Of a DNA stretch of 64,000 nt, positions 27,302 through 36,267 are shown in pieces. This DNA is from Pseudaeromonas sharmana (lineage in GTDB: Bacteria; Pseudomonadota; Gammaproteobacteria; Enterobacterales; Aeromonadaceae): positions 650,449-714,448 of the forward strand of contig NZ_JBHSAF010000001.1 of the NCBI RefSeq assembly GCF_042649925.1. The letters run 5' to 3'. The first letter of the stretch is position 1; every line of letters starts with the position of its first letter. The notes under the pieces were generated by a model. That model searched no databases. It worked only from the letters and a program-made list of their open reading frames with translations, and was not told the DNA's origin. The translations under genes were made by a program, and so were the position numbers.

Positions 27302-30300
27302 TCAATGCGCCGGTTGGGGAGGCAGGGGTAGGCGCGTCAGGTCGCGGGGCAATTGTGCCATCTGCGCCGTACAACCCAGCCCACTGACTGGCGTCGCGGT
27401 TGGTGGTTGTAAATAGGGCATCAACAGCGGCGCCATCCCCTTGAGCACCTGGACCGGCAGGGCGGAGGTAAAACGGAAGTTATCCGCGGAGCTGCCTTCG
27501 ACATAGGCCGTCAGCGTCCCAAAGTGCTGCTCGCCGAGATAGAACACGAAGGTGGCGGTCCGGTTCATGGCCTTGGAGGTGATGATTTGGCCGTAACGGC
27601 CTACCTTCTCGATGCGGTTGTCACCGGTGCCGGTTTTTCCGCCCATCTTGAGCGGCGTGCCGTCTGGCAAGGTAAAGGTGCCGGCAATGCGACGAGCCGT
27701 GCCAGCCTCCACCACCTGTGACAGCGCGGCGCGCAGGGCCTGGGCGACTTCAAGGGGCAATACCCGCTGTGCCTGGTTTTGTGCCGGCACCAGCAGCGAC
27801 TCGTAAGGCGTGTCCGCCGCAAAGTGCAACCAGCTCAAGCGTCTGACCGGTTGGCGGATCCCATCGTTGAGGATGATGCCCATCAACTCGGCCAGCGCCG
27901 CCGGTCGGTCTCCCGAGCTGCCGATGGCGGTGGCGAGCGACGGTACCAGATGATCGAATGGATAGCCCAGCTGTTGCCAGCGCAGGTGGATATCACTGAA
28001 TGCCTCTATCTCCAGCATGGTGCGGATACGGCTATCACGCGCGCTACGGTGCCGTGACTTGAACAACCAGCCATACACCTCCTGGCGCTCGACACTACTG
28101 TCGTGGACGATATCGGCAAAACTGGCATCTGGATGGTGGTTCAGATAATCCAATAGCCACAACTCCAGGGGATGAACCCGCGCCACATAGCCCTGATCAG
28201 GCAACGAGAATTTGCCCGGGCCGTAGGTTTGGTACAGGTAGTCCAGCCGCGTGGTGGTCAGCGGCACCTGCGGTTGATAGGTGCGAATGAAGGTCGCCAA
28301 CTGTTCGGGGCTACCCTGCGGCGACAAGAAGCGGTAGATCGCAGCCAGCCGGCTCTGATTTAATTTCAGTCCATCCAGCAGGGTGCTGAGGCGCTCCTCG
28401 GCGCTCTTGCCTTGGTACTTGCGCCAGAACCGGCTCAAGTAGGTCTTGCCTTCGCGATCGGCAAAGCGCGCCAGATACTCTTGCCGGCGCGGGTCCTTGT
28501 CATCTTGCAGCAGTAGACGACGATGTGGATCCTGATACAGGGTGTAGCGCACCTCGTCGCGCAATAACCGTATGAATGGCAGGTTGATCGACTCCTGCAA
28601 GGCCTGACGCAAGGTCGGGATCCGGTTGTTATCTTCCTTGCGAAAATTGGCGAAGGTATGCAGGCCGCCGCCAGTGAAGAAGCCCTCATACGGACTGGCG
28701 GAGTAGCGCCGGTCCAGTGCGGCATCCAGCATCAACGTCAGGCTGCGGTCCGCCGCGCGGGTGAGGTAGTCAATGGCCCAGCGACTCAGGTTGTCCTGCG
28801 GATCCACCTCCTGTTGGCGCAATTCCTCACGACTGAGCAAGGCATATTTGCCATGCAGTTCGTGCACCATCTGCAGGTAGGTGGTCAGCACGCGCAGCTT
28901 GGCGGTCGAACCCAGCTCCAGCTTGCTGGAGTCGTTGATATCGAAGGGCTGATCGGTGTTATCGGTTTGCACACGGACCACGAAGCCCTGAGCTGTGCGT
29001 TCAAACAAGGTGAAGCTGTAGCGCACCTCGGCTGTTTTTTCGGCCGACAGCAGACGCTCGCCGTACAGACCTATCTGGCCGGCAAAGTCCGGATCTGCCA
29101 GGTGGCGCAGGTAATCGCTGACCTGCTGCTGCAGGCGGTTGTCCAACTGGCTCTGCACCGCGAGATCGAGATGATCAAGGTCGTACAGTGACAATCCAAG
29201 CATCTGGCCAAGACGACCACGGGTGACGTAGCGCGCCTTGTTGCCATCAATGCGGGTGTAGGCCGGTTCGGTCTTGAAGTTGCGGAACGTCAGTTTGGCA
29301 TGCAGGGCGGCATCACGAAGCGGCATGGAGATGAACTGCTCCTGCGACAGCAGGCGCAGGTAGCTGTCTGTGAGGCTGGCCAGCTCATCACGGCCAGAGA
29401 GCAGATAAAAAGTCGGGCGGCGATGGGCGATCAGCAGGGAGACGACTTGTCGCAGTGCCAGCCCCTGGCGGTCTCGGATTTCGGCGTTGTCCTGCGGATC
29501 CGGCAATGCCAGCAGGGCTAGCGTGTCGGCCACATCGGCCGCGAACCAGACATGCAGGCCATCACCCAGTCCATGGACCTCGCCATAGCCGGGGGCCGCC
29601 GCAAGCGGCACCGAATTCAGGTAATCCAGCGCCAACTTATGTCGGGCTCCCAGTGTCAATTGGCCTTGCTGGTAGGCGCGGATGCTGGCACTGGCCATCT
29701 GGCGCAGTTTTTCTTCCCCCGAGCTGGTGCGACCTTCCGGCGAGTGGCGGAATTTTTCCATCTGCGTGGCCAATGTACTGCCGCCAGAGCCGTGATCCTG
29801 GACGCCAAATTTCTTGCTGGCCTGCGACAGTGCCGCGTTGAAGAAGCGTGGCCAGTCCACGGCCGGATTGACCAACGGGAAGCGATTATCCAGCAAGTCA
29901 CGGTTCTCGATGTACAGCAGGGCGTTGAGTGCCAGGGCAGGGATGGCACTTTCTTCAAAAATTTGATGCTGCGGATAACGGCTGACATGAATGGGCTCGC
30001 GCCGGCAATCATAGAGCGTCAGACCGGCCTGGCTCTTTTCGGGGTAGGGCGGGAACAGCCCATATTGGGTGTATTGATACAGTGCCGGCGAGAAGTGGCT
30101 CTGAGCGGCAATGTCGAATCCACGTTGCTGCAGGCGTTGTATATAACCAGGCAGACCGGCATAACCCATGCGCGCATCGTAAGGGCCGGCGGCAGGAAAG
30201 TGGATGCGCGTACTGGGCCCGGACTCCAGCTGCCAGGTCAATCCCCGGGCATACGGAGTGAGCAAATGGGCCTGCAACCAGGAGGTCCGCATCTCGAACA

Positions 30301-30490
30301 CCAGTGCGGCCGTGGCAACGATCAGCAGGGTCAATAACAGGGTACGCACTAGGCGGCGAAACCAGCTGACCCTGGTACGAACCGGCGCTGGCTGCCTCTT
30401 GGCCGATGGTGGTGACGTACTCTCCGCGGCGGATGCCGCTGGGGCGCTGGCCGTTGCGCCAGCTGAGGCGTGTGGATCGACTGCATCCAT
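27302..30490 (-). CDS. Bifunctional penicillin-binding protein (GT51 transglycosylase plus transpeptidase)
   Basis: The 1062-residue protein polymerises and cross-links peptidoglycan in the periplasm. It has a Pro/Ala-rich cytoplasmic head (about 1-40), one membrane anchor (about 45-67), and a GT51 domain with the catalytic Glu in YIENRD (about 193) and GSGGSTLATQMEKF (about 235). The transpeptidase domain has Ser-X-X-Lys in GSTAKL (about residue 526) and GGKTGTGDNR (about 953). It is longer than E. coli PBP1a or PBP1b, with a large segment between the SxxK and KTG motifs, so I give no gene symbol. The start at 30490 follows AGGAG; the frame extends further upstream to 30562. Confidence 0.9.
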   Translation of the reverse strand: MDAVDPHASAGATASAPAASAAESTSPPSAKRQPAPVRTRVSWFRRLVRTLLLTLLIVATAALVFEMRTSWLQAHLLTPYARGLTWQLESGPSTRIHFPAAGPYDARMGYAGLPGYIQRLQQRGFDIAAQSHFSPALYQYTQYGLFPPYPEKSQAGLTLYDCRREPIHVSRYPQHQIFEESAIPALALNALLYIENRDLLDNRFPLVNPAVDWPRFFNAALSQASKKFGVQDHGSGGSTLATQMEKFRHSPEGRTSSGEEKLRQMASASIRAYQQGQLTLGARHKLALDYLNSVPLAAAPGYGEVHGLGDGLHVWFAADVADTLALLALPDPQDNAEIRDRQGLALRQVVSLLIAHRRPTFYLLSGRDELASLTDSYLRLLSQEQFISMPLRDAALHAKLTFRNFKTEPAYTRIDGNKARYVTRGRLGQMLGLSLYDLDHLDLAVQSQLDNRLQQQVSDYLRHLADPDFAGQIGLYGERLLSAEKTAEVRYSFTLFERTAQGFVVRVQTDNTDQPFDINDSSKLELGSTAKLRVLTTYLQMVHELHGKYALLSREELRQQEVDPQDNLSRWAIDYLTRAADRSLTLMLDAALDRRYSASPYEGFFTGGGLHTFANFRKEDNNRIPTLRQALQESINLPFIRLLRDEVRYTLYQDPHRRLLLQDDKDPRRQEYLARFADREGKTYLSRFWRKYQGKSAEERLSTLLDGLKLNQSRLAAIYRFLSPQGSPEQLATFIRTYQPQVPLTTTRLDYLYQTYGPGKFSLPDQGYVARVHPLELWLLDYLNHHPDASFADIVHDSSVERQEVYGWLFKSRHRSARDSRIRTMLEIEAFSDIHLRWQQLGYPFDHLVPSLATAIGSSGDRPAALAELMGIILNDGIRQPVRRLSWLHFAADTPYESLLVPAQNQAQRVLPLEVAQALRAALSQVVEAGTARRIAGTFTLPDGTPLKMGGKTGTGDNRIEKVGRYGQIITSKAMNRTATFVFYLGEQHFGTLTAYVEGSSADNFRFTSALPVQVLKGMAPLLMPYLQPPTATPVSGLGCTAQMAQLPRDLTRLPLPPQPAH

Positions 30491-30600
30491 GGGGTAAGGC
30501 TCCTGACGATAAACCGCCATCATAAGGAATGCACACCGGGCGGTTAGTATCAGTGTAATCATTCGGCACCGGCCTGTTCATTGCTTTGTCCTTTGTGTTG

Positions 30601-30720
30601 TCAGTTCAGTGAGCCAGGGCTAATTTCGGCGATTAACTGCTTGAGAAACAACCAGTAATGATGCGGATCACCCGGCGTGACCAGCGGCGAGCGGACGAAG
30701 GCGAGAGCGCTTTTTCGCTA
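30601..30720 (-). pseudogene. Possible 3' gene remnant, about 38 codons
   Basis: The minus strand has a frame just after a TAG that encodes about 38 residues (ALAFVRSPLVTPGDPHHYW near its start) ending in SLN and a stop. It has a protein-like composition but no start codon with a ribosome binding site, and nothing upstream continues it. It may be the last piece of a deleted gene. I could not assign a family. Confidence 0.25.
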
Positions 30721-30750
30721 GGAAAGTCCGATTGAAATCTTGAGTCTTTA

Positions 30751-30872
30751 TGCACTCTTAGTGCAAAATGCTGCCCCCCTCATTTGAGGGCGCCGAAATA
30801 TTCGGCAGACACCATTTCTTAACCAGGGGCCGGCCAATTGCCGGAAGAAGATAGCCGTTCGCAGTTGCTGCG
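30751..30872 (+). promoter_or_regulatory. Structured leader upstream of the puuP-like gene
   Basis: Five small perfect hairpins stand in series: TGCACT/AGTGCA (30751-30765), CCCTCA/TGAGGG (30777-30790), GCCGAA/TTCGGC (30792-30806), CCGGC/GCCGG (30830-30844) and CGCAG/CTGCG (30860-30872). None has a T tract. They lie just before a small ORF that overlaps the transporter start. A role in transcript regulation is inferred. Confidence 0.4.
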
Positions 30873-30897
30873 ATCTGATGAGAGAAGAGGAAACACC

Positions 30898-31020
30898 ATG
30901 CGTCTGAGCTTTGCGGAGCCCCCGGGTGGGCCGTCGTCATTGTGGGGAAATCCGGTTCGCCGGCAGCGAAATGCGTGCAGTGTGATACTGTGCCGTCCTG
31001 TGGCAGGAGGTGAGCAATGA
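30898..31020 (+). CDS. Putative leader peptide overlapping the puuP-like start
   Basis: A 40-codon frame begins with ATG at 30898, 7 bases after AGAGG, an excellent ribosome binding site. Its TGA overlaps the transporter ATG (ATGA at 31017-31020). The peptide begins MRLSFAEPPGGPSSLWGNP and is basic in the middle (VRRQRN). The PPG triplet is a known kind of ribosome-slowing sequence relieved by EF-P. The ribosome binding site of the transporter lies within the last codons of this ORF, so translation of the two should be coupled. Function as a sensor of polyamines or amino acids is speculation. Confidence 0.45.
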   Translation: MRLSFAEPPGGPSSLWGNPVRRQRNACSVILCRPVAGGEQ

Positions 31021-32357
31021 GCCAGCCAGATTCCCGACCGCAACTGCGCCAGACCTTGAGTCTGTGGCAAGTCGTCATGATGGGGTTGGCGTATTTGACG
31101 CCGATGGCCGTTTTCGACACCTTCGGCATTGTCAGCGAGATGACGGCCGGCCACGTACCTACTTCTTACATGATGGCGCTGATTGGCATGCTGTTTACCG
31201 CCACCAGCTATGCCACGCTGGTACGCCGTTTTCCGTCGGCAGGCTCCGCCTACACCTATGCGCAAAAGGCCTTCACGCCCAACATCGGCTTTATGGTCGG
31301 CTGGTCATCGCTGCTCGACTACCTGTTCATGCCGATGATCAACATGCTGCTGGCCAAAATTTACCTGACGGCGTTGTTTCCGGGCGTGCCGGCAGCCTGG
31401 TTTATCTTCGGGCTGGTGACCATCATGACGCTGCTGAATCTGCGCGGTATCAATCTGGTGGCCAATTTCAACAGCCTGATTGTGACCATCCAGATCGCCA
31501 TCATTGTGGTGTTCATCGGCTTGATGGCCCATGGCTTATGGCAAGGTGAGGGCGCGGCCACCGTGGCCAGCCTGCGACCGTTCTTCAGCTCGGAAGCCAG
31601 CCCCATGTTGCTGATTGGCGGTGCAACCGTGCTCTGTTTTTCGTTTCTCGGCTTTGACGGAATCAGCAATCTGGCGGAAGAGACACCGGATGCAGCACGC
31701 GTGGTGCCCAAGGCTATCGTGCTGACGGCGCTGATTGGCGGTCTGATTTTCGTCAGTGTCGCCTATTTCCTGCAGCTATTTTTCCCGGACATTGCCCGCT
31801 TTGAACACCCGGATGCCGTGTTGCCGGAGATCGCACTCTACGTCGGGGGTACCCTGTTCCAGTCCGTCGTGCTGGTGTTTACCACGGTGGCGGTGCTGGC
31901 CTCGGGGCTGGCATCCCATGCCGGGGTTTCCCGACTTTTGTATGTGATGGGGCGCGATACCGTGCTGCCGGAGCGCCTCTTCGGCTATGTGCATCCACGC
32001 TGGCGCACCCCCGCGGTCAACGTCATGCTGGTGGGGGCCGTGGCACTGTCGGCCGTCTCTTTTGATCTGGAGATGGCGCTGGCCTTGATCAATTTTGGTG
32101 CCCTGGTGGCTTTCAGCTTCGTCAACCTGTCGGTGATCGCGCAATTCTATGTGCGCGAAGGGCGACGCCATGGCTGGCGGGATCACCTGCGCTATCTGAT
32201 CTTGCCATTATGCGGCGCGGCAACCATCACGGTGTTGTGGCTGAACCTGGAGTTATCTTCCCTGTATCTGGGGTTGACCTGGGCCGCCCTGGGGCTGTTG
32301 TGGCTGGCGGTCAAGACGTCCCGCTTCCGCAAGCCATTGCGTAGATTGGGAGCCTGA
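31017..32357 (+). CDS. puuP: Putrescine importer PuuP-like (APC family)
   Basis: This 446-residue inner-membrane protein has about twelve helices. It follows E. coli PuuP closely along its length: LSLWQVVMMGLAYLTPMAVF, GSAYTYAQKAFTPNIGFMVG, SRLLYVMGRDTVLPERLFGY and INFGALVAFSFVNLSVI. PuuP imports putrescine with protons. The enteric puu catabolic genes are not nearby, so the substrate is inferred from homology. The start has a strong AGGAGGTGA that lies inside the preceding small ORF, and the ATG overlaps that ORF's stop. A terminator follows. Confidence 0.85.
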   Translation: MSQPDSRPQLRQTLSLWQVVMMGLAYLTPMAVFDTFGIVSEMTAGHVPTSYMMALIGMLFTATSYATLVRRFPSAGSAYTYAQKAFTPNIGFMVGWSSLLDYLFMPMINMLLAKIYLTALFPGVPAAWFIFGLVTIMTLLNLRGINLVANFNSLIVTIQIAIIVVFIGLMAHGLWQGEGAATVASLRPFFSSEASPMLLIGGATVLCFSFLGFDGISNLAEETPDAARVVPKAIVLTALIGGLIFVSVAYFLQLFFPDIARFEHPDAVLPEIALYVGGTLFQSVVLVFTTVAVLASGLASHAGVSRLLYVMGRDTVLPERLFGYVHPRWRTPAVNVMLVGAVALSAVSFDLEMALALINFGALVAFSFVNLSVIAQFYVREGRRHGWRDHLRYLILPLCGAATITVLWLNLELSSLYLGLTWAALGLLWLAVKTSRFRKPLRRLGA

Positions 32358-32370
32358 TGTCCTGTTGAGT

Positions 32371-32396
32371 GAAGGCGCCTGATGGCGCCTTCTTTC
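32371..32396 (+). terminator. Terminator after the puuP-like gene
   Basis: Stem GAAGGCGCC / GGCGCCTTC with loop TGAT, followed by TTTCATT. It overlaps the 3' end of the convergent lysR-type gene. Confidence 0.85.
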
Positions 32397-33336
32397 ATTG
32401 TGGCTGCGGTGCTGACCCCTGCAGCGCAGCGAGCAGGTAAGCCTTGAATGCCTGCACGCGAGCCGGTGCCTGACGACTGTTCTGCGTAATCATGAACAAT
32501 TCCCCCGCCGGTGCTTGCCAGTCGGTCAGGACGGCTTGTAGACGGCCCTGTTGCAGCCCTTCTGCTGCAACCAATCCCGGGAAGAAGCCGATCCCGCCGC
32601 CATGCAGCGTCAACCGCAGCACGCTGGCATAATCCAGCGTCTGCAGTCGTGGCCATAGCGTCAGATGCTCCTGCACATGCCCCCGCTGCAGCGTGACACT
32701 GAAGGCATGATGCCCGGCTCCTGGCAGTATCAGGGCATGCCGCGGCAGATCTTCCGGACATAATGGCTGGCCGGCCTGTGCCAGATAGCCGGGGGCTGCA
32801 TACCAGCCCATCTGCAGCCGGGTCAGTGAGCGGGCGTGATAGCCCATGTCTGGCAAGCCGCCATCGGTGGCACGTAGTGCAATGTCGATCTGATGGCTGG
32901 CCAAATCCAGTCGTTGGTCGCTGATCAGTAATTCAATCCGGATCAGTGGATGTTGCCGTGCAAACTCGACCAGCAGTGGTGGCAGCCATTCCTGGCCCAG
33001 ATCCAGCGGTGCTGTGATGCGCAAGGTGCCCTTGGCTTCCTGCCGGGTGGAACGCGCCAACTCCGCCGCCTCATCGAGCAGTAGTAGACCATCCCGCGCC
33101 TTGGCATAGAAGAGTTCACCCTCTGTAGTCACGGTCACCGAACGTGGGTGCCGCGCCAGCAATTGCAGTCCCAGACCGGATTCCAGGCGACTGATACGCC
33201 GGCTGATGCCCCCTTTGGTCTCTCCCAAAATCCTGGCCGCAGCGGATAACGTACCCAGCTCTACGACATGACAAAATGCCCGCACATCCAGCAGGGAACC
33301 GGACATGGTTTCCATTTCGTCAACATTAAGTGCCAT
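32395..33336 (-). CDS. LysR-type transcriptional regulator
   Basis: This 313-residue protein has an N-terminal winged helix-turn-helix (about 10-70, with ELGTLSAAARILGETKGGIS) and a LysR substrate-binding domain (about 95-300). It is transcribed away from ygiD/doxX with an 88-base shared promoter region, the usual sign that it controls those genes; the ligand is unknown. I start at the ATG at 33336, 9 bases after GGAAG. Another ATG three codons upstream abuts the ribosome binding site, and the open frame extends to 33435. Confidence 0.87.
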   Translation of the reverse strand: MALNVDEMETMSGSLLDVRAFCHVVELGTLSAAARILGETKGGISRRISRLESGLGLQLLARHPRSVTVTTEGELFYAKARDGLLLLDEAAELARSTRQEAKGTLRITAPLDLGQEWLPPLLVEFARQHPLIRIELLISDQRLDLASHQIDIALRATDGGLPDMGYHARSLTRLQMGWYAAPGYLAQAGQPLCPEDLPRHALILPGAGHHAFSVTLQRGHVQEHLTLWPRLQTLDYASVLRLTLHGGGIGFFPGLVAAEGLQQGRLQAVLTDWQAPAGELFMITQNSRQAPARVQAFKAYLLAALQGSAPQPQ

Positions 33337-33424
33337 AAGTGCCATCTTCCTTGAATAAGTGGAAACCTTATTATGACGACATCGGGCCCTGAGCCCAAGT
33401 CGAATGTCAGGTAAGGAGAACGCT

Positions 33425-34198
33425 ATGGCGCGCATGCCAGTGTTATTTGTCGGTCATGGCAGTCCGCTCACGCTGGAGCAACCACACCGGTTTGCCGAGT
33501 GGCGACGCTGGGGTGAACAACTGCCGACACCCAAGGCATTGCTGGTGATTTCAGCGCACTGGGAGACCCAGCCACTGATGATAGGAGCGGTCCAGACGCT
33601 GCCGCTGATCTATGACTTCTACGGTTTTCCACCCGCCTACTATCAGTTGCAGTATGCGGCACCTGGAGCTCCCGCACTCGCGGCTCGAGTTCGTGAACTG
33701 GTGGCGCAACAGCAGATCCCGGTGGCGGACCGGCCGGATCGGGGCTGGGACCACGGAGTCTGGATCCCCTTGCTCGGCCTCTATCCGCAAGCCGATATCC
33801 CGTTGCTGCAACTCTCGATGCCTGGTCACGATGCCGATGCCCTGATGGCCTTGGGGCGTGCATTGGCGCCGTTACGCGAAGAAGGGGTGTTGATCATTGC
33901 CAGCGGTCTGGTGACCCATAACCTGCGCCAGTGGACAGAGGATGGGGTGGTAGCCCCATGGGCCAGTGCGTTTGATAGCTGGTTGGCGGCGGCGCTGGAG
34001 CGTGACGACCGCACAGCATTGCGCCAGTGGGCAACGGCGCCGGGGGCACGTGATTCAGTACCGACGCCGGATCATCTGGTGCCTTTGTTTGTGGCACTCG
34101 GGGCCGCAACCCCGCAGGAGCCTGTTTCGTTTCCGGTCACCGGTTTTGAATTTGGTTCGTTTTCACACCGTTCGGTGCAATGGGGCACTGGCGAATAA
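33425..34198 (+). CDS. ygiD: DODA-type extradiol aromatic ring-opening dioxygenase
   Basis: This 257-residue cytoplasmic protein belongs to the LigB/DODA class III extradiol dioxygenases, which need a non-haem metal. Conserved pieces include FVGHGSPLTL with a metal-ligand His, SAHWETQ, YDFYGFPPAYYQ, DRGWDHGVWIPL and ASGLVTHNLR. E. coli YgiD has 4,5-DOPA dioxygenase activity in vitro; the physiological substrate is unclear. The ATG at 33425 follows aaggag. The adjacent doxX gene and divergent lysR form a locus seen in many proteobacteria. Confidence 0.88.
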   Translation: MARMPVLFVGHGSPLTLEQPHRFAEWRRWGEQLPTPKALLVISAHWETQPLMIGAVQTLPLIYDFYGFPPAYYQLQYAAPGAPALAARVRELVAQQQIPVADRPDRGWDHGVWIPLLGLYPQADIPLLQLSMPGHDADALMALGRALAPLREEGVLIIASGLVTHNLRQWTEDGVVAPWASAFDSWLAAALERDDRTALRQWATAPGARDSVPTPDHLVPLFVALGAATPQEPVSFPVTGFEFGSFSHRSVQWGTGE

Positions 34199-34241
34199 TC
34201 TGGCCGACAGGCTTTTATAGACATGACAATGGAGAGAAAAA

Positions 34242-34649
34242 ATGGAACTGCGTAATGCTGCTTATGCCGCCCTGTTACTGCGTGTGAGTCTGGGGGTGAT
34301 GTTCGTCGCCCACGGTTTACTCAAGGTGTTGGTTTTCACCCCGGCCGGGACGGTCGGCTATTTTGCCTCCCTCGGCATTCCGGCGGCGTTTGCCTGGCTG
34401 ACGATGGCCGCGGAGTTGGGTGGTGGCCTGTTGCTGATTGCCGGTGTGCAGGTCCGCTGGGTGGCGCTGCTGCAGTTACCGGTCATCCTCGGTGCCGCTG
34501 TGGTTCACGCCGGCAATGGCTGGGTGTTTTCCAGCCCGAATGGCGGATGGGAATTCCCGGTCTTCTGGGCAGTGAGTCAGGTGGTATTGGCCCTGCTGGG
34601 CGATGGCCCCTATGCGTTGTGGCCCAGCATCCGCTTGGGGCGTCGCTGA
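34242..34649 (+). CDS. DoxX family inner membrane protein
   Basis: This 135-residue protein has four transmembrane helices and the DoxX signature (LRVSLGVMFVAHGLLKV...; LTMAAELGGGLLLIAGV). Family members are linked to quinone or thiosulphate redox chemistry and to membrane oxidoreductase complexes, but the activity here is unknown. The start follows ggagag. It lies 43 bases after ygiD and is probably co-transcribed with it, ending at the hairpin below. Confidence 0.85.
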   Translation: MELRNAAYAALLLRVSLGVMFVAHGLLKVLVFTPAGTVGYFASLGIPAAFAWLTMAAELGGGLLLIAGVQVRWVALLQLPVILGAAVVHAGNGWVFSSPNGGWEFPVFWAVSQVVLALLGDGPYALWPSIRLGRR

Positions 34650-34673
34650 TTCACGCTTAATCCTGCCGCATCA

Positions 34674-34697
34674 CAGTGAGCCCCGCGGGGCTCACTG
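34674..34697 (+). terminator. Terminator of ygiD-doxX
   Basis: An 11-bp perfect stem (CAGTGAGCCCC / GGGGCTCACTG) is followed by ATCTTTATTT. The remaining bases up to 34891 show no gene. Confidence 0.85.
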
Positions 34698-34891
34698 ATC
34701 TTTATTTAGAGGTCTCTCGTACAGGAACTTCCTGTTCCAAATCGTTTTTTACTCTGCCCGTACTGGCTTAACACTCGGCTATGGCTCACGCTTAAACCCA
34801 AAGGTGCCGTAGTGGACGCCATTGTTTTGCGCCGGATAGCGTCCCGATGCACAAGCAGGATTGGTTTTTATCTCATCTCTGGGAGAGCAGA

Positions 34892-36214
34892 ATGTTTCAG
34901 TGGCGTAAGCGGCAGCAAGAGCACTTCGCCTGTGCACAGCTTAATGCGGTGTTGACCGCGCGATTCGAGGCGATTCGTGAGGCGATGGCGATGATCGTCT
35001 TCACGCCCAGTGGTGAAATTCTTGATGCCAATGGCAAATTCTTGGCGCTGATGGGCTATCGCAGCGACGAGTTGCAGGGGGCCCACCATCGTCTGTTCTG
35101 CCCGCGTGATTATGCTCAAAGCCGCGAATATCAACAGTTCTGGCAACGTCTGGCGCGCGGCGAGAGCTTTACCGACAAGTTCAAACGGCAGACAAAATCA
35201 GGAAAGATGCTCTGGCTGGAGGCCAGCTATATTCCAGTTCGCGACGAAAACGGGCGTGTCGACCACGTTATCAAACTGGCTTCCGACATCACAGCAGGGA
35301 TCGAGCAGGCGCAACAGCAGGGTGCCCTGGTGACGGCGATTAACCGTTCGATGGCGGTGATTGCGTTTAATCCGCAAGGCCAGGTGTTAACGGCCAACGA
35401 TAATTTTGAACAGGTGATGGGATATCGGCTTGCCGAGATCCGCGGTCAACATCATCGCCTGTTCTGCGCTGCCGAACTGGCGGACAGTCGGGCATATACC
35501 GAGTTTTGGGCGCAGCTGAATCGGGGAGAGTTCATCAGCGGGTTGTTTGAACGTCGTAACCGCCATGGCGAGGTGATCTGGCTGCGGGCGACCTACAATC
35601 CGGTATTCGATGACAGCGGCCACTTGTATCAAATTGTCAAATTCGCCACCGATGTCACCGCGCAGATCCGCAAGAATCAACTGGAAAGCGAGGCCGCCAG
35701 GCAAGCCTATGCTTCGGCACTCGAGACCAGCGACAGTACAGTGCATGGCAGAAAAGTGGTCGAAGCCAGTGTACAAACCATGCTGTCGATAGCGTCACAG
35801 CTGGAGCAGGCAACCACTGATATTGCCGCGCTGAACCAGCAGTCGGATCGCATCAGCAGCATTGTCGGCACGATTCGCGGCATTGCCGAACAGACCAACT
35901 TGCTGGCGCTCAACGCCGCCATTGAAGCGGCCAGAGCCGGTGAGCTGGGACGAGGGTTTGCCGTGGTTGCTGATGAGGTGCGTAATCTGGCCTCTCGCAC
36001 CAGCAAGGCGACTGAGGAGATCGTTGATGTGGTGAAACTCAATCACCAGCTCACCCAGTCGGTGGTCGCCGGCATGGATGCCAACCGCCAGCAAGCAGAG
36101 CAGGGCGTGGAACAGGTACAACAGGCGGGCCGCGTCATCAGCGAGATCCAGTTACAGGCCCAATCTGTGGTTGACGCCGTCAGCCACGTGACGCAAGCGC
36201 TACAGGAGTCGTGA
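34892..36214 (+). CDS. BdlA-like soluble PAS-PAS methyl-accepting chemotaxis protein
   Basis: This protein of about 440 residues has two PAS domains in tandem (about 15-130 and 140-255), each with the hallmark MGYR...QG(A/Q)HHRLFC. A methyl-accepting signalling domain follows (about 275-440), including the hairpin tip EQTNLLALNAAIEAARAGE. No membrane segment is present, so it is cytoplasmic. The layout and PAS motifs match Pseudomonas BdlA, which links redox or nutrient cues to c-di-GMP loss and biofilm dispersion; that role is inferred here. The start at 34892 follows gggagag; an in-frame ATG at 34847 is the alternative. It converges on a diguanylate cyclase gene. Confidence 0.85.
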   Translation: MFQWRKRQQEHFACAQLNAVLTARFEAIREAMAMIVFTPSGEILDANGKFLALMGYRSDELQGAHHRLFCPRDYAQSREYQQFWQRLARGESFTDKFKRQTKSGKMLWLEASYIPVRDENGRVDHVIKLASDITAGIEQAQQQGALVTAINRSMAVIAFNPQGQVLTANDNFEQVMGYRLAEIRGQHHRLFCAAELADSRAYTEFWAQLNRGEFISGLFERRNRHGEVIWLRATYNPVFDDSGHLYQIVKFATDVTAQIRKNQLESEAARQAYASALETSDSTVHGRKVVEASVQTMLSIASQLEQATTDIAALNQQSDRISSIVGTIRGIAEQTNLLALNAAIEAARAGELGRGFAVVADEVRNLASRTSKATEEIVDVVKLNHQLTQSVVAGMDANRQQAEQGVEQVQQAGRVISEIQLQAQSVVDAVSHVTQALQES

Positions 36215-36240
36215 ACCCGGCTCGCCGGGTCGCACCCCGG

Positions 36241-36267
36241 TGTGGCGCGGGATTAGCCCGCGCCACA
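36241..36267. terminator. Shared hairpin between convergent genes
   Basis: Perfect stem TGTGGCGCGGG / CCCGCGCCACA without a clear T tract. It overlaps the last codons of the diguanylate cyclase gene. A weaker stem (ACCCGGC / GCCGGGT) sits directly after the MCP stop. Confidence 0.5.
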
